Source: SPCO01 sp964579825 (GTDB lineage: Bacteria > Chloroflexota > Limnocylindria > Limnocylindrales > CSP1-4). Taken from it: a stretch of 64,000 nt of DNA. The notes beneath the pieces were generated by a model, which saw only the letters and a list, made by a program, of their open reading frames with translations, had not been told where the DNA came from and made no database searches. The stretch lies in the NCBI GenBank assembly GCA_964579825.1, contig CAZOHT010000016.1, positions 1 to 64,000 on the forward strand, given 5' to 3'. Positions 23,892 through 34,058 of the stretch are shown here, one piece after another. The position numbers and the translations under genes were made by a program. Position 1 is the stretch's first letter. Every line of letters begins with the position of its first letter.

Positions 23892-24442
23892 TGCCCACGT
23901 TCTTCACCGCCGATTTGCATTTCAACCATTCTGGCGTGTTGCGCTACTGCAACCGGCCGTGGAAGACCGTGAAGGAGATGAACGAGGCCCTTGTCGAGAG
24001 GTGGAACGCGACCGTGCGCCGGGAGTCGGACATCGTCTGGGTCCTGGGCGACTTCGCGTTCAAGCATCCGGACGGTGACGACATCGCGCAGATCTTCCAC
24101 CGGCTGCGCGGAGTGAAGCATCTGGTGATTGGGAATCACGACGAGCGCAACCCCCAGGTCCTCCGGCTCCCGTGGGAGCGTCAGGAGAAGCTGGTCACAT
24201 TCCGTGACCAGGGTCGGCGGGCGGAGCTGTCGCACTACCCTCTCGAGACCTGGAAGGGCGGCCACTACGGCTCGCTGATGCTCCACGGGCACTGCCACGG
24301 GAGCCTGAAGCGCGTCATCCCGCACCGCTTCGACGTGGGGGTGGATGTCTTCCCGGACGGCCCGGTCGATTTCGAGACCCTCTGGGAGACGGCATCCCGC
24401 CAGACCTACGCCCCGCAGGACTCTCACGGAGAATCGTCTTGA
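23891..24442 (+). CDS. Calcineurin-like metallophosphoesterase (183 aa)
   Basis: All family motifs are visible: TADLHFNH, VLGDFAF, VIGNHDE, LSHYPLETW and LMLHGHCHG. Binds two metals and hydrolyses phosphodiesters or phosphomonoesters; substrate unknown. GTG overlaps the preceding stop. Confidence 0.9.
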   Translation: MPTFFTADLHFNHSGVLRYCNRPWKTVKEMNEALVERWNATVRRESDIVWVLGDFAFKHPDGDDIAQIFHRLRGVKHLVIGNHDERNPQVLRLPWERQEKLVTFRDQGRRAELSHYPLETWKGGHYGSLMLHGHCHGSLKRVIPHRFDVGVDVFPDGPVDFETLWETASRQTYAPQDSHGESS

Positions 24443-24861
24443 CCTACCGGGTTGCGATCGTCGGCTCGAGGGGGTTCCCGGACGAGAAGATGGTCAGGCG
24501 GTACATCCAGCGGCTGCCCCTCGACACCGTCATCATCTCGGGCGGCGCCCGGGGTCCGGACAGCTGGGCGGTCGGGGAGGCCCAGCGGAGGGGGATGGAG
24601 ACGGTCGTATTCACCCCGGACTGGGACGCCCACGGGAAGGCGGCCGGGCCGATCCGGAACGCCCAGATCACGGACAACTGCGACTGGCTGGTGGCATTCT
24701 GGGACGGGAAGTCTAGGGGCACCCGGAACACCATCCAGCGGTGCCTGAAAGGCGACATCCCACACGCCCTGATCGTCTGGAAGCCCCGCCAGGGCGTCTA
24801 CGAGCTCCAGACGACCGTGGACCCGTCTGTGATCCGTCTACAACGCCTGGACGAATCCTGA
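24439..24861 (+). CDS. SLOG-family (DUF2493/YspA-like) nucleotide-binding protein (140 aa)
   Basis: VAIVGSRGFP and IISGGARGPDSWAVGEA form the Rossmann-like SLOG signature. TTG start overlaps the previous stop with GGAGA upstream. Such proteins bind nucleotide ligands; the phage role is unknown. A 13-bp motif copy lies in its 3' end. Confidence 0.8.
   Translation: MTYRVAIVGSRGFPDEKMVRRYIQRLPLDTVIISGGARGPDSWAVGEAQRRGMETVVFTPDWDAHGKAAGPIRNAQITDNCDWLVAFWDGKSRGTRNTIQRCLKGDIPHALIVWKPRQGVYELQTTVDPSVIRLQRLDES
24834..24846 (+). promoter_or_regulatory. 13-bp motif in the 3' end of the SLOG gene
   Basis: CCGTCTACAACGC lies where the rightward lysis genes meet the leftward tail genes. No promoter boxes in register, so a stoperator-like block on transcription is possible. 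Confidence 0.4.
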
Positions 24862-24879
24862 GCCATTCCAGCCCTACTC

Positions 24880-26166
24880 CTAGAGGTTCGGAAGGGCGTC
24901 CTCGGTCAGGGTGACCTGGGTGTCGGTGAAGGTGTTGAACTGCTTCACCACCTTCCAGTTCGAGTCCGGCCAGCAGAACAGGGCGTCGGGCTTGGTGTCG
25001 TCCGGGACCACGATCAGGGGGTAGGACCCGCCCTCCGTGACGTGGTAGACCCGGTCCCGGAACGTCCCGAAGATGGCGTCCGATGACAGTCCGAAGTCCA
25101 TCCGGACGGACCGCCGGGGCCAGCGGTTGCGCCGCCAGACGGACCGGGTGCCGCCCGGGGTCTCGTGAATCATGTCGCCCGGCCGGCCGTAGGCCACCTC
25201 CCAGCCGAACTTCTGGTTCTCGACCGTCCAGGCCTGCCCCAGGACAACCTCCCCGAGCCACGGCGCCACCGTAGGGGCGACGGCCGGCTGGACCCGGAAC
25301 CGCAGGTACGGGTAGTAGGACTTCGTGCCGTGGATGTAGTAGGGTGTTTGGCCGGCGACGAAGAAGTCGGTGCGGGCGATGGCCGAGGCCCACGACGCCG
25401 AGTGCCAGTAGTCGGCCCCGGCCTGCTGGACGTCGATGTCAGCGTGCGCCCCAAACCCGTGGCCGAAGACCCCGACGAAGTCGAAGCCGGGGACGAGCAG
25501 GACCTCGTCGGCGTAGAACGTCTGGGCGTTCGCTGCACCTGTGACCTCGATCCTGAGGGTGACGTCCGGCGCCCCCAGCGACGAGCTCGAGGAGAAGTCC
25601 TCGACCTGGAACGTGATCGGAGTGATCGCCGCGATCGTGGCGGTCGCGCGGGTCATCGCGTAGGCCGCAGAGGCCTGCCAGGCCGATGCCGACGTCAGGT
25701 AGTTGCCGGTGTTCAGGTTGCGGACGGAGATCCGGGCGAGGTTCGTGCCGTCGCTGCGGAGCGCACCCCAGAGCTGGAAGTACTCGCCCGGGTGGACCGT
25801 CACGTCCTGGTAGAACCCGCCGCCGATCGCCGACGTCACGCCCTTCAGGCTCTTCGTGCCCTTGAGGAATAGGCCCGCTCCCGCCTCGCTCGTCAGGGTG
25901 CAGCTGGACGCCGTCCACCCGGTCGTCCCCTGCTCGGCGTCCCCGTTCACGACGATGTTCGTGGTGAAGTCGAACGAGTAGTCCGTCCCGAGGTCCGACC
26001 ACCGCAGCGGCGTGGCGGGCTGGCCGTTGCAGACGTTCGCGTAGGCGTAGGACGAGTCGAGCGTCCCGGCGCCGCCCACCTTCGGCGTGGCCGTCGGGGT
26101 CGCGCCGTAGGACGCGCCACGCCCCACGATGTTCATCAGCCGACCGGAGACGATTCTCAGAGCCAT
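24880..26166 (-). CDS. Tail fibre or receptor-binding protein with carbohydrate-binding-like region (428 aa)
   Basis: Last gene of the leftward tail operon. Residues 70-220 (NIVVNGDAEQGTTGWTAS and following) look like a CBM4/9-type jelly-roll used for sugar binding. The rest is beta-rich with many Trp and Tyr. Position beyond the tail tip suggests a receptor-binding protein. Confidence 0.65.
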   Translation of the reverse strand: MALRIVSGRLMNIVGRGASYGATPTATPKVGGAGTLDSSYAYANVCNGQPATPLRWSDLGTDYSFDFTTNIVVNGDAEQGTTGWTASSCTLTSEAGAGLFLKGTKSLKGVTSAIGGGFYQDVTVHPGEYFQLWGALRSDGTNLARISVRNLNTGNYLTSASAWQASAAYAMTRATATIAAITPITFQVEDFSSSSSLGAPDVTLRIEVTGAANAQTFYADEVLLVPGFDFVGVFGHGFGAHADIDVQQAGADYWHSASWASAIARTDFFVAGQTPYYIHGTKSYYPYLRFRVQPAVAPTVAPWLGEVVLGQAWTVENQKFGWEVAYGRPGDMIHETPGGTRSVWRRNRWPRRSVRMDFGLSSDAIFGTFRDRVYHVTEGGSYPLIVVPDDTKPDALFCWPDSNWKVVKQFNTFTDTQVTLTEDALPNL

Positions 26167-26175
26167 CTATCCTCC

Positions 26176-28614
26176 TCAGGACACCGCGACAGGGAGTCCG
26201 AGGTTCTTGCCGGTGGAGTTGTGGAGGCGCGCGACCTCGGTGTTGTTCGGGCAGGAGTAGCGGATCTCCATGTCGGCGAGGTAGCCGTCGGCGTAGTAGT
26301 GGGGGGCATCGGACGACCCGATGGCGCCGCTCGCCGGCACCTTGCGCCCGAGCGCGACGTACCCGCCGCTCGCCGCCTGGCGGCAGTAGGCTGCGGCCGT
26401 CCCGGCCGTGCCCTTCACGCCGTTGACGAAGATGTCGAGCGTCCTGACCGCGAGGCCGAGCTCCGCGCTCGCCCCGATCCACCGGGCCGCGAGCTTCACC
26501 GCCTGGAAGTAGCGGGGGATCGTCGCGCCGGAGGTGGCGAACTCCGCTGCCGTCCCGCTCAACGCCCCGCCGTAGTAGCGGGCGAACACCCACTTCCCGG
26601 TGGTCGAGTTCGTGCGGTAGTAGTACAGGACCTCGTAGTCGTCGTTGGTCGGACTGAGCTTGGAGGAGGCGATGTACTTGTACGACCCGTCCGCGAGGTC
26701 CTCGTGGTCCCACCGTGGGATGAAGACGGTCGAGAAGAACCCACGGTCGGCGTACCAGATCCGCCCTGAGTCCTCGTTCTTCAGGTCGATGATGTCGGCC
26801 TTCTGATGGGTCGCAGCCGACGTGATGGCGAGCCAGTCCCGACGGATCACCGGAGCGCCAAGACCCGTCGATGCGCCGGTCGACAGGATGGTTGCGCCGA
26901 AGAGGTCCACCTCTCCAGAGTTGACCTGGATGTAGCCCGGGAAGAGCGTGAGAGTCTGGCCGCCGGAGCCGCCTACCGTGATGTCCTGCGACCAGTACTC
27001 GAGGTGGCTCGACCCGTGCCTGACCAGGCTGGCCCCGGCGACCGCAAGACCGGCATTCGTCTTGTTGAAGACGGTGGGGGCTGCCCAGGCCGACGTGGAC
27101 TGGTTCCAGTCGGTCGATGCGGTGGTCCGGCGGAGCGCGTATGAGAAGTTCGTCGGGTCGCCCGTGACGGCCTTGAAGAGGAGCCCGACCCGGACCCTCC
27201 AGGTCGTTGGGAACCCCGACTGGCCCTGGCTAAAGTAGCCGTAGTTGCTGGCCCATGGGTTTCCGGACTGAATGCGCGCCGCCCTCCGGTAGCTCGCCAC
27301 GTCGAAGAGGAACGAGGAGTCCTGCTTGATGATGCAGTTCCCGGCCCCGGCCTCGCTCCACGTCCAACTGGTGAAGGCGGTCGTATCTCCCGTCGCGAGG
27401 CTCGCCCCGTCCGCCCCGCTCCCCGCCGAGAAGGTGTTCCGCAGCAGATACCAGACGCCGTCCCCCGTCGATGGCGTGTAGCCCGTGTACTCTCCGCCCA
27501 TCACGGACAGGCCGTAGGGCGAGATCCTCCACTTGTTGGTGTTGGCGTCGCGGAAGGCGTAGTCGTTCGGGCGCCGCAGCCATCCGACCTGATTGCGGTC
27601 CACTTGGTAGCCGCCGCCCATGTCGAGGCGCGGCACTCCGTTCCAGTCGTCCGTCGCGCCGATGTCCGTCCGCCACGTCGACCAGAAGGTGCAGTAGGAC
27701 TCGCGGCCGTCCTCGAGCACGAGCGTGACGGTCTTGGCCGCCACGTTCTCTTCCTTGCTCAGGACGTAGACGGGCAGGCGCTCCCAGTCCTTCATGCTCT
27801 GGCCGGAGCCGAGTCCGTCGGCGGTCGGGACGAGCTTGTGGTTGACCCAGGCCGGAGAGAGGACGTCGAGGTCGCCGAGCTCGACCGGAACCGTGACCTG
27901 GATCGTGCGGGCCGGGCGCGACTCGCGCCGGAGGATGCGGGACATCAGGCCGCGAGCGATGTCAGTTCCGGCATCGACCGGCGTGGCCGTCAGTTCGATC
28001 CACAGCGCAGCGATGTCGAGCGTGTGGGCGTAGGACCCACCGTTCGAGTGCGGGATGTGGCTGGCGTCCTTGTTCTTGAAGCCGCCGAAGATCTGGCCGG
28101 AGACGAGGTCGGCGACTTGCCATGCGGTCGACGTGTTCGGGTTGGTCGCCCAGGTCCCGAGCGTGTAGACGCCGAACGTGCCGGTTGGCGCCTGAGTGTT
28201 GCGGTTCGCGTAGTTCGTGATCGTGACGGTCGAGCCGGAGTAGTCGGTCGACGCGATGTTCACGATCCCGGTGATCTGCGGCTCTGCGGTCCAGAAGTTC
28301 CCACCCGCCCAGGAGTACCGGGCGTAGCACTTCAGTGCGAGGCTCGAGATCGTGACTGCGGTCGGCCCATCCTCGAACGAGAAGAGGCTCTTCCCGGTGT
28401 TGATGGCGGTCGATGTGATCTTGGAGTAGACGGTGTGGTAGTTCGTCTCGTCCAGCGTGGCCGCGACCTCATCGAGGTATCCGAACAGCGACCCGGCGCC
28501 CTCGACGGTCCCGCCCCATGTCCCGGCCGCAGTGTGCGTCCCGTACCCCTGCGACCCCGTCCAGGTGAACGAGTTGTCTCCGTTCGGCTTGATGTTGACG
28601 GTGGTGGCCGGCAT
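26176..28614 (-). CDS. Large tail tip or fibre protein (812 aa)
   Basis: Beta-rich protein with many Gly, Ser, Thr and aromatic residues, typical of fibres. The N-terminal 230 residues may dock on the tail; the C-terminal region (FVNGVKG, then GYLADMEIRYS) resembles concanavalin-like sugar-binding domains. No catalytic motif recognised. Confidence 0.65.
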   Translation of the reverse strand: MPATTVNIKPNGDNSFTWTGSQGYGTHTAAGTWGGTVEGAGSLFGYLDEVAATLDETNYHTVYSKITSTAINTGKSLFSFEDGPTAVTISSLALKCYARYSWAGGNFWTAEPQITGIVNIASTDYSGSTVTITNYANRNTQAPTGTFGVYTLGTWATNPNTSTAWQVADLVSGQIFGGFKNKDASHIPHSNGGSYAHTLDIAALWIELTATPVDAGTDIARGLMSRILRRESRPARTIQVTVPVELGDLDVLSPAWVNHKLVPTADGLGSGQSMKDWERLPVYVLSKEENVAAKTVTLVLEDGRESYCTFWSTWRTDIGATDDWNGVPRLDMGGGYQVDRNQVGWLRRPNDYAFRDANTNKWRISPYGLSVMGGEYTGYTPSTGDGVWYLLRNTFSAGSGADGASLATGDTTAFTSWTWSEAGAGNCIIKQDSSFLFDVASYRRAARIQSGNPWASNYGYFSQGQSGFPTTWRVRVGLLFKAVTGDPTNFSYALRRTTASTDWNQSTSAWAAPTVFNKTNAGLAVAGASLVRHGSSHLEYWSQDITVGGSGGQTLTLFPGYIQVNSGEVDLFGATILSTGASTGLGAPVIRRDWLAITSAATHQKADIIDLKNEDSGRIWYADRGFFSTVFIPRWDHEDLADGSYKYIASSKLSPTNDDYEVLYYYRTNSTTGKWVFARYYGGALSGTAAEFATSGATIPRYFQAVKLAARWIGASAELGLAVRTLDIFVNGVKGTAGTAAAYCRQAASGGYVALGRKVPASGAIGSSDAPHYYADGYLADMEIRYSCPNNTEVARLHNSTGKNLGLPVAVS

Positions 28615-29970
28615 CTAGTTCACCCTCGCTGGGCCGTTCTCCATCGTGACCGACGAGGAGATCTTCTCGTCCTGGTTCAGGTCCTGCACGTCGAGCGCGT
28701 TCCACCGCTTGCTCTGACTCACGTCCTGAAGGTAGGCCGCCGAGATCCTCTGGACAAGGTTCTGGGTGTCCATTCGGGTCTGAAGGGTCTGCCCGAGCTC
28801 GTCATCCGCTTCCTGGATGGTGTCGAATGCCGACCCGGTACCGTAACCCGGGTGCTCGACCGGCAGGACCCGGAGCGCCAGCTTGCCCGTGTTGTTCCAG
28901 TACATCCGGAAGATCTGCCAGGTGTCGAGCCACGTCGCGATGACCTTGCCGCACTCCTTCTGGTCGGCGCTGTTCCCGAGGTAGAGGCTCCCGTCGAGGC
29001 GGTACTGGTCGGCGAATGCGGACGCCGTGTCCCACGACGCGCTATCGATCGGAGAGGAGGACTCGAGCAACCAGGCCCCGGAGCGCCAGTCACCGTACAG
29101 GAAGTTCGTGATGGCGTGGCGCAGTTGTGCCACCGGGTTGGTGATGACAGCCCCGGTCGAGGCCCCGGTGTCGGTCAGCCCCTTGACGTCCGCCGTCACG
29201 ACGGCAGTGGCCGCCGGGATGTTCCCGGCCGTGAACGTGATGGTCGTCCAGGTCTTCCCGCCGTAGGACGCGCCCTGCTGGACCGTGTAGTGGGTGGTCA
29301 GGGTCTTCAGTACGCCATCGACCGTGACCCGATCAACCGCCCCGCACACGCCCAGGCTGACGACGTAGACGCCGGTCGTGCTGGCGACGAAGCTTCCGGG
29401 CGGGCACCTCACGAACCCCTTCCCGGAGTGGTTCTGGGAGTCGTGGACGCCGTAGGCAATCGGCGCGTACACGCCCTTCGACACGTCCGGGATCGAGGGC
29501 CACTCGCCGGTCAGGAGCGGGACCTTCGGGGCGAACCCGTCCATCCAGAAGTCGTCCGGCCTGATCCGGATGCGCCACCCAGCCCGCACCGCCTCCCAGC
29601 CGTCCACGACACCGGCCGAGACGACGTGCCACGACGCCTCGGCGAGGTTCGGGAAGGCGTAGTAGTTGGTGACGGGCGAGCGCCGGACATCGTAGGCGCC
29701 CTCGAGCTTCCGGCACAGCGTCCGGGTCGTGTCCTTGATCAGTACGTTGGTCTCGACCTTCTGGATGGCAGAGGCGGAGCGGGTCTGCACACCACGCCCT
29801 GCGGTCGCGAACTCCTCGATGTCCGGCAGGCAGTTCAGGAACGGACCGTCCGAGTAGTAGGTGGGGGAGGCGTCACCGTTCCAGTGGATCTTCGTGACGC
29901 CGACAAGCCGCTCCCGCTGCGACCTCGGCTTGGCGAGCTCGGCCCTGAAGGCGGTCGGGTAGAGGCCCAT
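28615..29970 (-). CDS. Tail tip / hub-associated protein (451 aa)
   Basis: Directly downstream of the tape measure gene, the place of the distal tail or hub protein in siphophages. Contains a DDFWMDGFAPKVPLL segment and mixed beta structure. Start ATG overlaps the tape measure stop. Family assignment by context. Confidence 0.6.
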   Translation of the reverse strand: MGLYPTAFRAELAKPRSQRERLVGVTKIHWNGDASPTYYSDGPFLNCLPDIEEFATAGRGVQTRSASAIQKVETNVLIKDTTRTLCRKLEGAYDVRRSPVTNYYAFPNLAEASWHVVSAGVVDGWEAVRAGWRIRIRPDDFWMDGFAPKVPLLTGEWPSIPDVSKGVYAPIAYGVHDSQNHSGKGFVRCPPGSFVASTTGVYVVSLGVCGAVDRVTVDGVLKTLTTHYTVQQGASYGGKTWTTITFTAGNIPAATAVVTADVKGLTDTGASTGAVITNPVAQLRHAITNFLYGDWRSGAWLLESSSPIDSASWDTASAFADQYRLDGSLYLGNSADQKECGKVIATWLDTWQIFRMYWNNTGKLALRVLPVEHPGYGTGSAFDTIQEADDELGQTLQTRMDTQNLVQRISAAYLQDVSQSKRWNALDVQDLNQDEKISSSVTMENGPARVN

Positions 29971-32900
29971 CAGCGGACCGCCCTGCGGATCGTATCCACC
30001 AGGGAGCCCTGACCCAGCCTGATTGCGGACTCGATCTCGGCCACGGTGAAGCGGCGCATCTCGTCGCGCGTCTCCCTCGAGGCCATCGGGTTCTCGTTGA
30101 TCGCGACGTTGGGCGCGACCGCCACGTTGACGACTCGCTGTTCGGCGAGGGCCGTGACGGCTGCGGTGAGCTGCTCGATCTGGGCTGGCACGGAGGCCGG
30201 GCCGGTGTAGACACCGCCCGACCCGCCGCCCTCGGCCCCGCCGCCGCCATCTTCGGGGCCATCCTCATCCCACGGCCCGCCCATCCCGCTCCGGGCGGAC
30301 CGGAACTTGACCTTCTTGCCTTTCGGCCAGATCGCGACGTGCTCGCCCTCGTGCGCCTGGATGACCGTGTCCTGGTCGAGCCTCTCCGGCCCGAACCCGG
30401 CCGCCGCCGTGTAGTCGGGCGGCTCCTCGCGCGGCGTTTCCGCCTTCCCGTGGTTCGTGGGACGCCCGGTGGAGGTCGTGGACGTCCCGCCCTCGACGGC
30501 CGCGCGGATGCGACGGAGTTCCTCCAACTGCTGCATCATCGGACTGGCGAGGATCTCGACCCCGTTGGCCTTCGCCTCATCGAGGAGGGCCTGGAGGTCG
30601 GCGCTGACACCGTCACCGGAGGCGATGGCCGCATCCAACTGCGCCTGGAGGAGCGGCTGGATCGCCTGGAAGCCGGCCTTCGTGGCGTCGGCCGGCGCCA
30701 TCCCGGCCGCGATTGCTGCCTGCTCCGCTTGGTTCTGGAGCTCGCCGGCCATGCTGGAGGCGTTCGCCATCAGCGAGGCGTCGGCGTACCCGGCCTGGGT
30801 CATCCCGGTGACGACCTGGCCCATCGCCGACGCGGCGTTGGCCGATTGGGCGAAGGCCGAGTCGCTGGAGAGGCCCATCAGTTGTCCAACACTACCGAGG
30901 CCCAGCGCGTTCGCGTCGATCCCGGCGTCCTTCAGTCCCTCCATCATCTTGTCCCAGACGTCGCGCATCGTGGCGGTCGCTTCGATGAACCCCTTCTCCT
31001 TGACCGTCTTCCAGAAGACGGCACTGAAGGTGGCGGCGCCCGCCTTCGCCAGTGTCGGGTTGGCGAACATGTTGACCGGGTTCTCGATCCCAGCCTTCTC
31101 TGCGGCCTCCTTGTCGATGTAGAAGGCGTTGACCAGGCCCCGCACACCCTCCTGCGCGATGCCAAGCCCAGCCGCGACCTTCGCCATCGCCTCGCTGCGC
31201 TTCTGCAGTTCGTTCAGAGCCTTCTCGAGCTCCTTCGGCTTCTTGCTGTCGAGGGCCTTCTGGAGGTTGATGCCGTACTTCTCAGCCTCCTTCTTCGCGG
31301 CGTCGAGGGAGCCGAACTGATCAACGAGAGACTTCTTCATCTCGTCCATCATTTGCTTCTGCTTCTTCTTCGCCCCCAAGAAGCCGGCGATGCCGCCGAT
31401 GACCGCGCCGACGCCGGCGCCGATCGGTCCGAATGCGGACCCGGCCGCCGCCCCGGCCCCGGCGCCCTGCATGGCTCCGGCTGCGGCGTTCGTTCCGTCC
31501 TCGTTCTGGAGGAGTCCGCCGACCATGCTCACGGCCTGGCCGGCAAGCCCCAGCTTGGCGTTCAGCTTCTGCTTGTCGGACATCCCCGACCACTTGCCGC
31601 CCACCTTGCCGATCTCCAGCGACTCGAACTGCCGTCCGAGGTTCTCGACCACCTCCAGCGACTGCCCGAACTTGCCGCCGACCATTCCGGCCAGGAGTGA
31701 AACGCCCTCGAGCGCCGCCCTCCACCCGATGCCCTCTTCCTTCGCCCCCTTCATCTGCTTCCGGACGGAGTCCATGATCGACTCGATCTGGGCCGCAGGG
31801 AGTTGCGCCGCCTCAAGCCGCCGCTTGATGTCGTCCGCGTCCTCGCCGCGCGCCGAGGCTTCCAGCGCCATCTTTTCCAGTGGAAAGAATCCGAAGCCGT
31901 CCCCACCGTAGGTTCCGGAGGCGACGGGCTTGGCCCCAGCCCCGAAGGACTTCTCGCCCTCCGTGGAGAGGCCGTGCCCAACACCGAATGCCGGACCGGA
32001 CATCCGGTTCATGTCGGCCCGGCTCTCGTCCTCGGCCTGAATCAGCTTGAGCCAGGGGCTGTTCTTCCGCTTCTCCTCGGCGGCACGCTTCTTCTCGGCC
32101 GCCGCCCGCTTCTCCTCCTCCTTGATCTGCTCCTTGGTCTGGCCCTGCGCCAGGGCCTCCTGGAACTCGGGGTCGTCGGCGAACTCGGCCATGACCTTCG
32201 GGGCGAACTGCTGCATCGCCGACGGGCCGTACTTGTCGAGGTAGGACTTGGCGGCGTTCTTCCGGTCGATCGCCGAGACCTTGTCCTGGGTCTTCTTGAT
32301 GAAGTCGCGCGCCGCCGCCTCGGCCTTCGCGTTGTCCGCAACGACACCGAGGTCGTTCTTCACGTTTCCGAGGATGCCCCCGGCGTTCATGGTTGCGATG
32401 TCCCAGATGTACTTCCCGGCGCTCGTTCCGGTGTTCTTCCCGCCGCCCTGATTGGCGATCCTGTCTGCGAGGTTGAGGGCGTTGCTCAGGGGTGCGTACA
32501 GTCTGCCCGCCACCGCCAGCATCGCCCTGAGCGACGTGTTGACCGTGTCCAGCCAGCTCACGAACCCGGACAGGGCGCCCGGGACGCCAGCCAGCCACCG
32601 GAAGGACTGGGCGAACTCCTCGATGCCGGTCTTGTTCCGCTTCAGCCACTCCGTGAGCTCCTGCATCACCGGGATGGCCGTGGCGAGGATCTCCTTCATC
32701 ACCGGCAGGAAGGCCGTCCCGAGCTCGATCGACGCCCGCTCAAACTGGTTTCGGAGGAGCTCGACCTGCTTGGCGGTCGTCCCGAACATGATGTCGGACT
32801 TCTGGTTGAGGGCGGCGCCGTCCTCCATCGCCTGGATTGCCAGCGTGTAGGCCTGCTGGAGGTCCTTGAGGTTCGTGGTCATCGACAGGATGGCGCCAAC

Positions 32901-34052
32901 CACTCGGATGTTCTTCATGCCGAGCTTGTCGAGGACGACAGCCTGCTTCTCCCCGGCAGCCTGGATGCCAGCGAAGACCCGGAAGATCGCACCCATCTTG
33001 TCTTCACGCCAGGCGGCGACCATCTGGTCCGAACTCAGCCGGGCAACCTGAGCGAACGCCGCGAGCTTCGACCCACCCGTGGCAACCACCTTAGAGAGCT
33101 CGAACGCGATCCGGCCCACGGCCGTACCGAACGACTCGACGCGCTGACCGGACGACATGCCGACCGCGCCCATCGCGATCATCTGCTGGGCCGTCAGGCC
33201 AGCCTGGCTACCCATCGCCTGCATCTGGAGCATCGTCCGCATCAGGTCGTTGGTGTTGGTGTTGTAGGCGTCACCAACGGCCACGATGCTCGAGGCGAGG
33301 TTCCGGTAGTCGGACACTGGGATCTTGTTGACGTACCCGATGCGGGCCATCATCATGGCGGCCTTGTCGCCGGACATCTCGAACGTCTCCGACATCCGGG
33401 CCACGACGTCCGTGAACTCCTTGATGTCGGGGGCCGCGATACCCATCTGGCCGCCGACCGACGCGATCCGGGCCAGCTCCTTGGCGGCGACGGGAATCTC
33501 GGTAGACAGGTCGAGGATCTCCTCCCGGAGGGTCTCCATCTCCTCGGCGGTGCCCTGGACGGTCCGCCGCGCGCCAGCCCACGCGAGCTCGAACTCCATC
33601 GCCTTGTCGGCGATCGTCGTGAGCGCGCCGATGAACGGTCCGGCAATGACGTTGAAGGCGTAGACGGACGCGCGCCACGCCAGGAACATCCCGGTCGCGA
33701 CCTTGGCGGCAGAGCTGACGGCGTTCCAGGCGGAACTCATCTGCGCGCCGAAGCTCACGCTCTGCTGTGCCGTCTGGTTCAGCCCGCCCATCGCGGCAGC
33801 GGCCTGCTGGGCCGTGATCGCCACCTGAGACAGCGACGTGCTCATCTGCCGGGCCGAGTTGGACAACTGACCATAGGAGCTCGACGCCCCACTCATCGAC
33901 CCGGAGATGCCGGCCGCCGCTCGGGCTGCCTGGGCACAGGCCTCCGACACGCCCTTCAGCGCGCCGGATGCCTGCTGCATCGTGCTGGTGAAGCCTCCAG
34001 CGTCGGCTCGGAACCGGACAACAACTTCGCCGGTCGTCGTGGTCATCGCCAT
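29970..34052 (-). CDS. Tail tape measure protein (1360 aa)
   Basis: TP901-type N-terminal region with repeated helices and a phage-minor-tail core (IGYVNKIPVSDYRNL, QQMIAMGAVGMSSGQRVESF). Then a hydrophobic stretch near residues 870-920 (AGAAAGSAFGPIGAGVGAVI), coiled coils and a flexible acidic C-terminus. Sets tail length; at about 0.15 nm per residue the tail would be near 200 nm. The longest canonical structural gene, as expected for a siphovirus. Confidence 0.9.
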   Translation of the reverse strand: MAMTTTTGEVVVRFRADAGGFTSTMQQASGALKGVSEACAQAARAAAGISGSMSGASSSYGQLSNSARQMSTSLSQVAITAQQAAAAMGGLNQTAQQSVSFGAQMSSAWNAVSSAAKVATGMFLAWRASVYAFNVIAGPFIGALTTIADKAMEFELAWAGARRTVQGTAEEMETLREEILDLSTEIPVAAKELARIASVGGQMGIAAPDIKEFTDVVARMSETFEMSGDKAAMMMARIGYVNKIPVSDYRNLASSIVAVGDAYNTNTNDLMRTMLQMQAMGSQAGLTAQQMIAMGAVGMSSGQRVESFGTAVGRIAFELSKVVATGGSKLAAFAQVARLSSDQMVAAWREDKMGAIFRVFAGIQAAGEKQAVVLDKLGMKNIRVVGAILSMTTNLKDLQQAYTLAIQAMEDGAALNQKSDIMFGTTAKQVELLRNQFERASIELGTAFLPVMKEILATAIPVMQELTEWLKRNKTGIEEFAQSFRWLAGVPGALSGFVSWLDTVNTSLRAMLAVAGRLYAPLSNALNLADRIANQGGGKNTGTSAGKYIWDIATMNAGGILGNVKNDLGVVADNAKAEAAARDFIKKTQDKVSAIDRKNAAKSYLDKYGPSAMQQFAPKVMAEFADDPEFQEALAQGQTKEQIKEEEKRAAAEKKRAAEEKRKNSPWLKLIQAEDESRADMNRMSGPAFGVGHGLSTEGEKSFGAGAKPVASGTYGGDGFGFFPLEKMALEASARGEDADDIKRRLEAAQLPAAQIESIMDSVRKQMKGAKEEGIGWRAALEGVSLLAGMVGGKFGQSLEVVENLGRQFESLEIGKVGGKWSGMSDKQKLNAKLGLAGQAVSMVGGLLQNEDGTNAAAGAMQGAGAGAAAGSAFGPIGAGVGAVIGGIAGFLGAKKKQKQMMDEMKKSLVDQFGSLDAAKKEAEKYGINLQKALDSKKPKELEKALNELQKRSEAMAKVAAGLGIAQEGVRGLVNAFYIDKEAAEKAGIENPVNMFANPTLAKAGAATFSAVFWKTVKEKGFIEATATMRDVWDKMMEGLKDAGIDANALGLGSVGQLMGLSSDSAFAQSANAASAMGQVVTGMTQAGYADASLMANASSMAGELQNQAEQAAIAAGMAPADATKAGFQAIQPLLQAQLDAAIASGDGVSADLQALLDEAKANGVEILASPMMQQLEELRRIRAAVEGGTSTTSTGRPTNHGKAETPREEPPDYTAAAGFGPERLDQDTVIQAHEGEHVAIWPKGKKVKFRSARSGMGGPWDEDGPEDGGGGAEGGGSGGVYTGPASVPAQIEQLTAAVTALAEQRVVNVAVAPNVAINENPMASRETRDEMRRFTVAEIESAIRLGQGSLVDTIRRAVR

Positions 34053-34058
34053 CGTCGG

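Noticed and set aside
24862..24879. Bidirectional terminator between lysis and tail operons
   Set aside because: No stable hairpin is visible in the 18-nt gap.
27604..30012. 802-codon plus-strand frame opposite the tail genes
   Set aside because: Antisense shadow with Arg/Asp/Val-biased composition and no recognisable domain.
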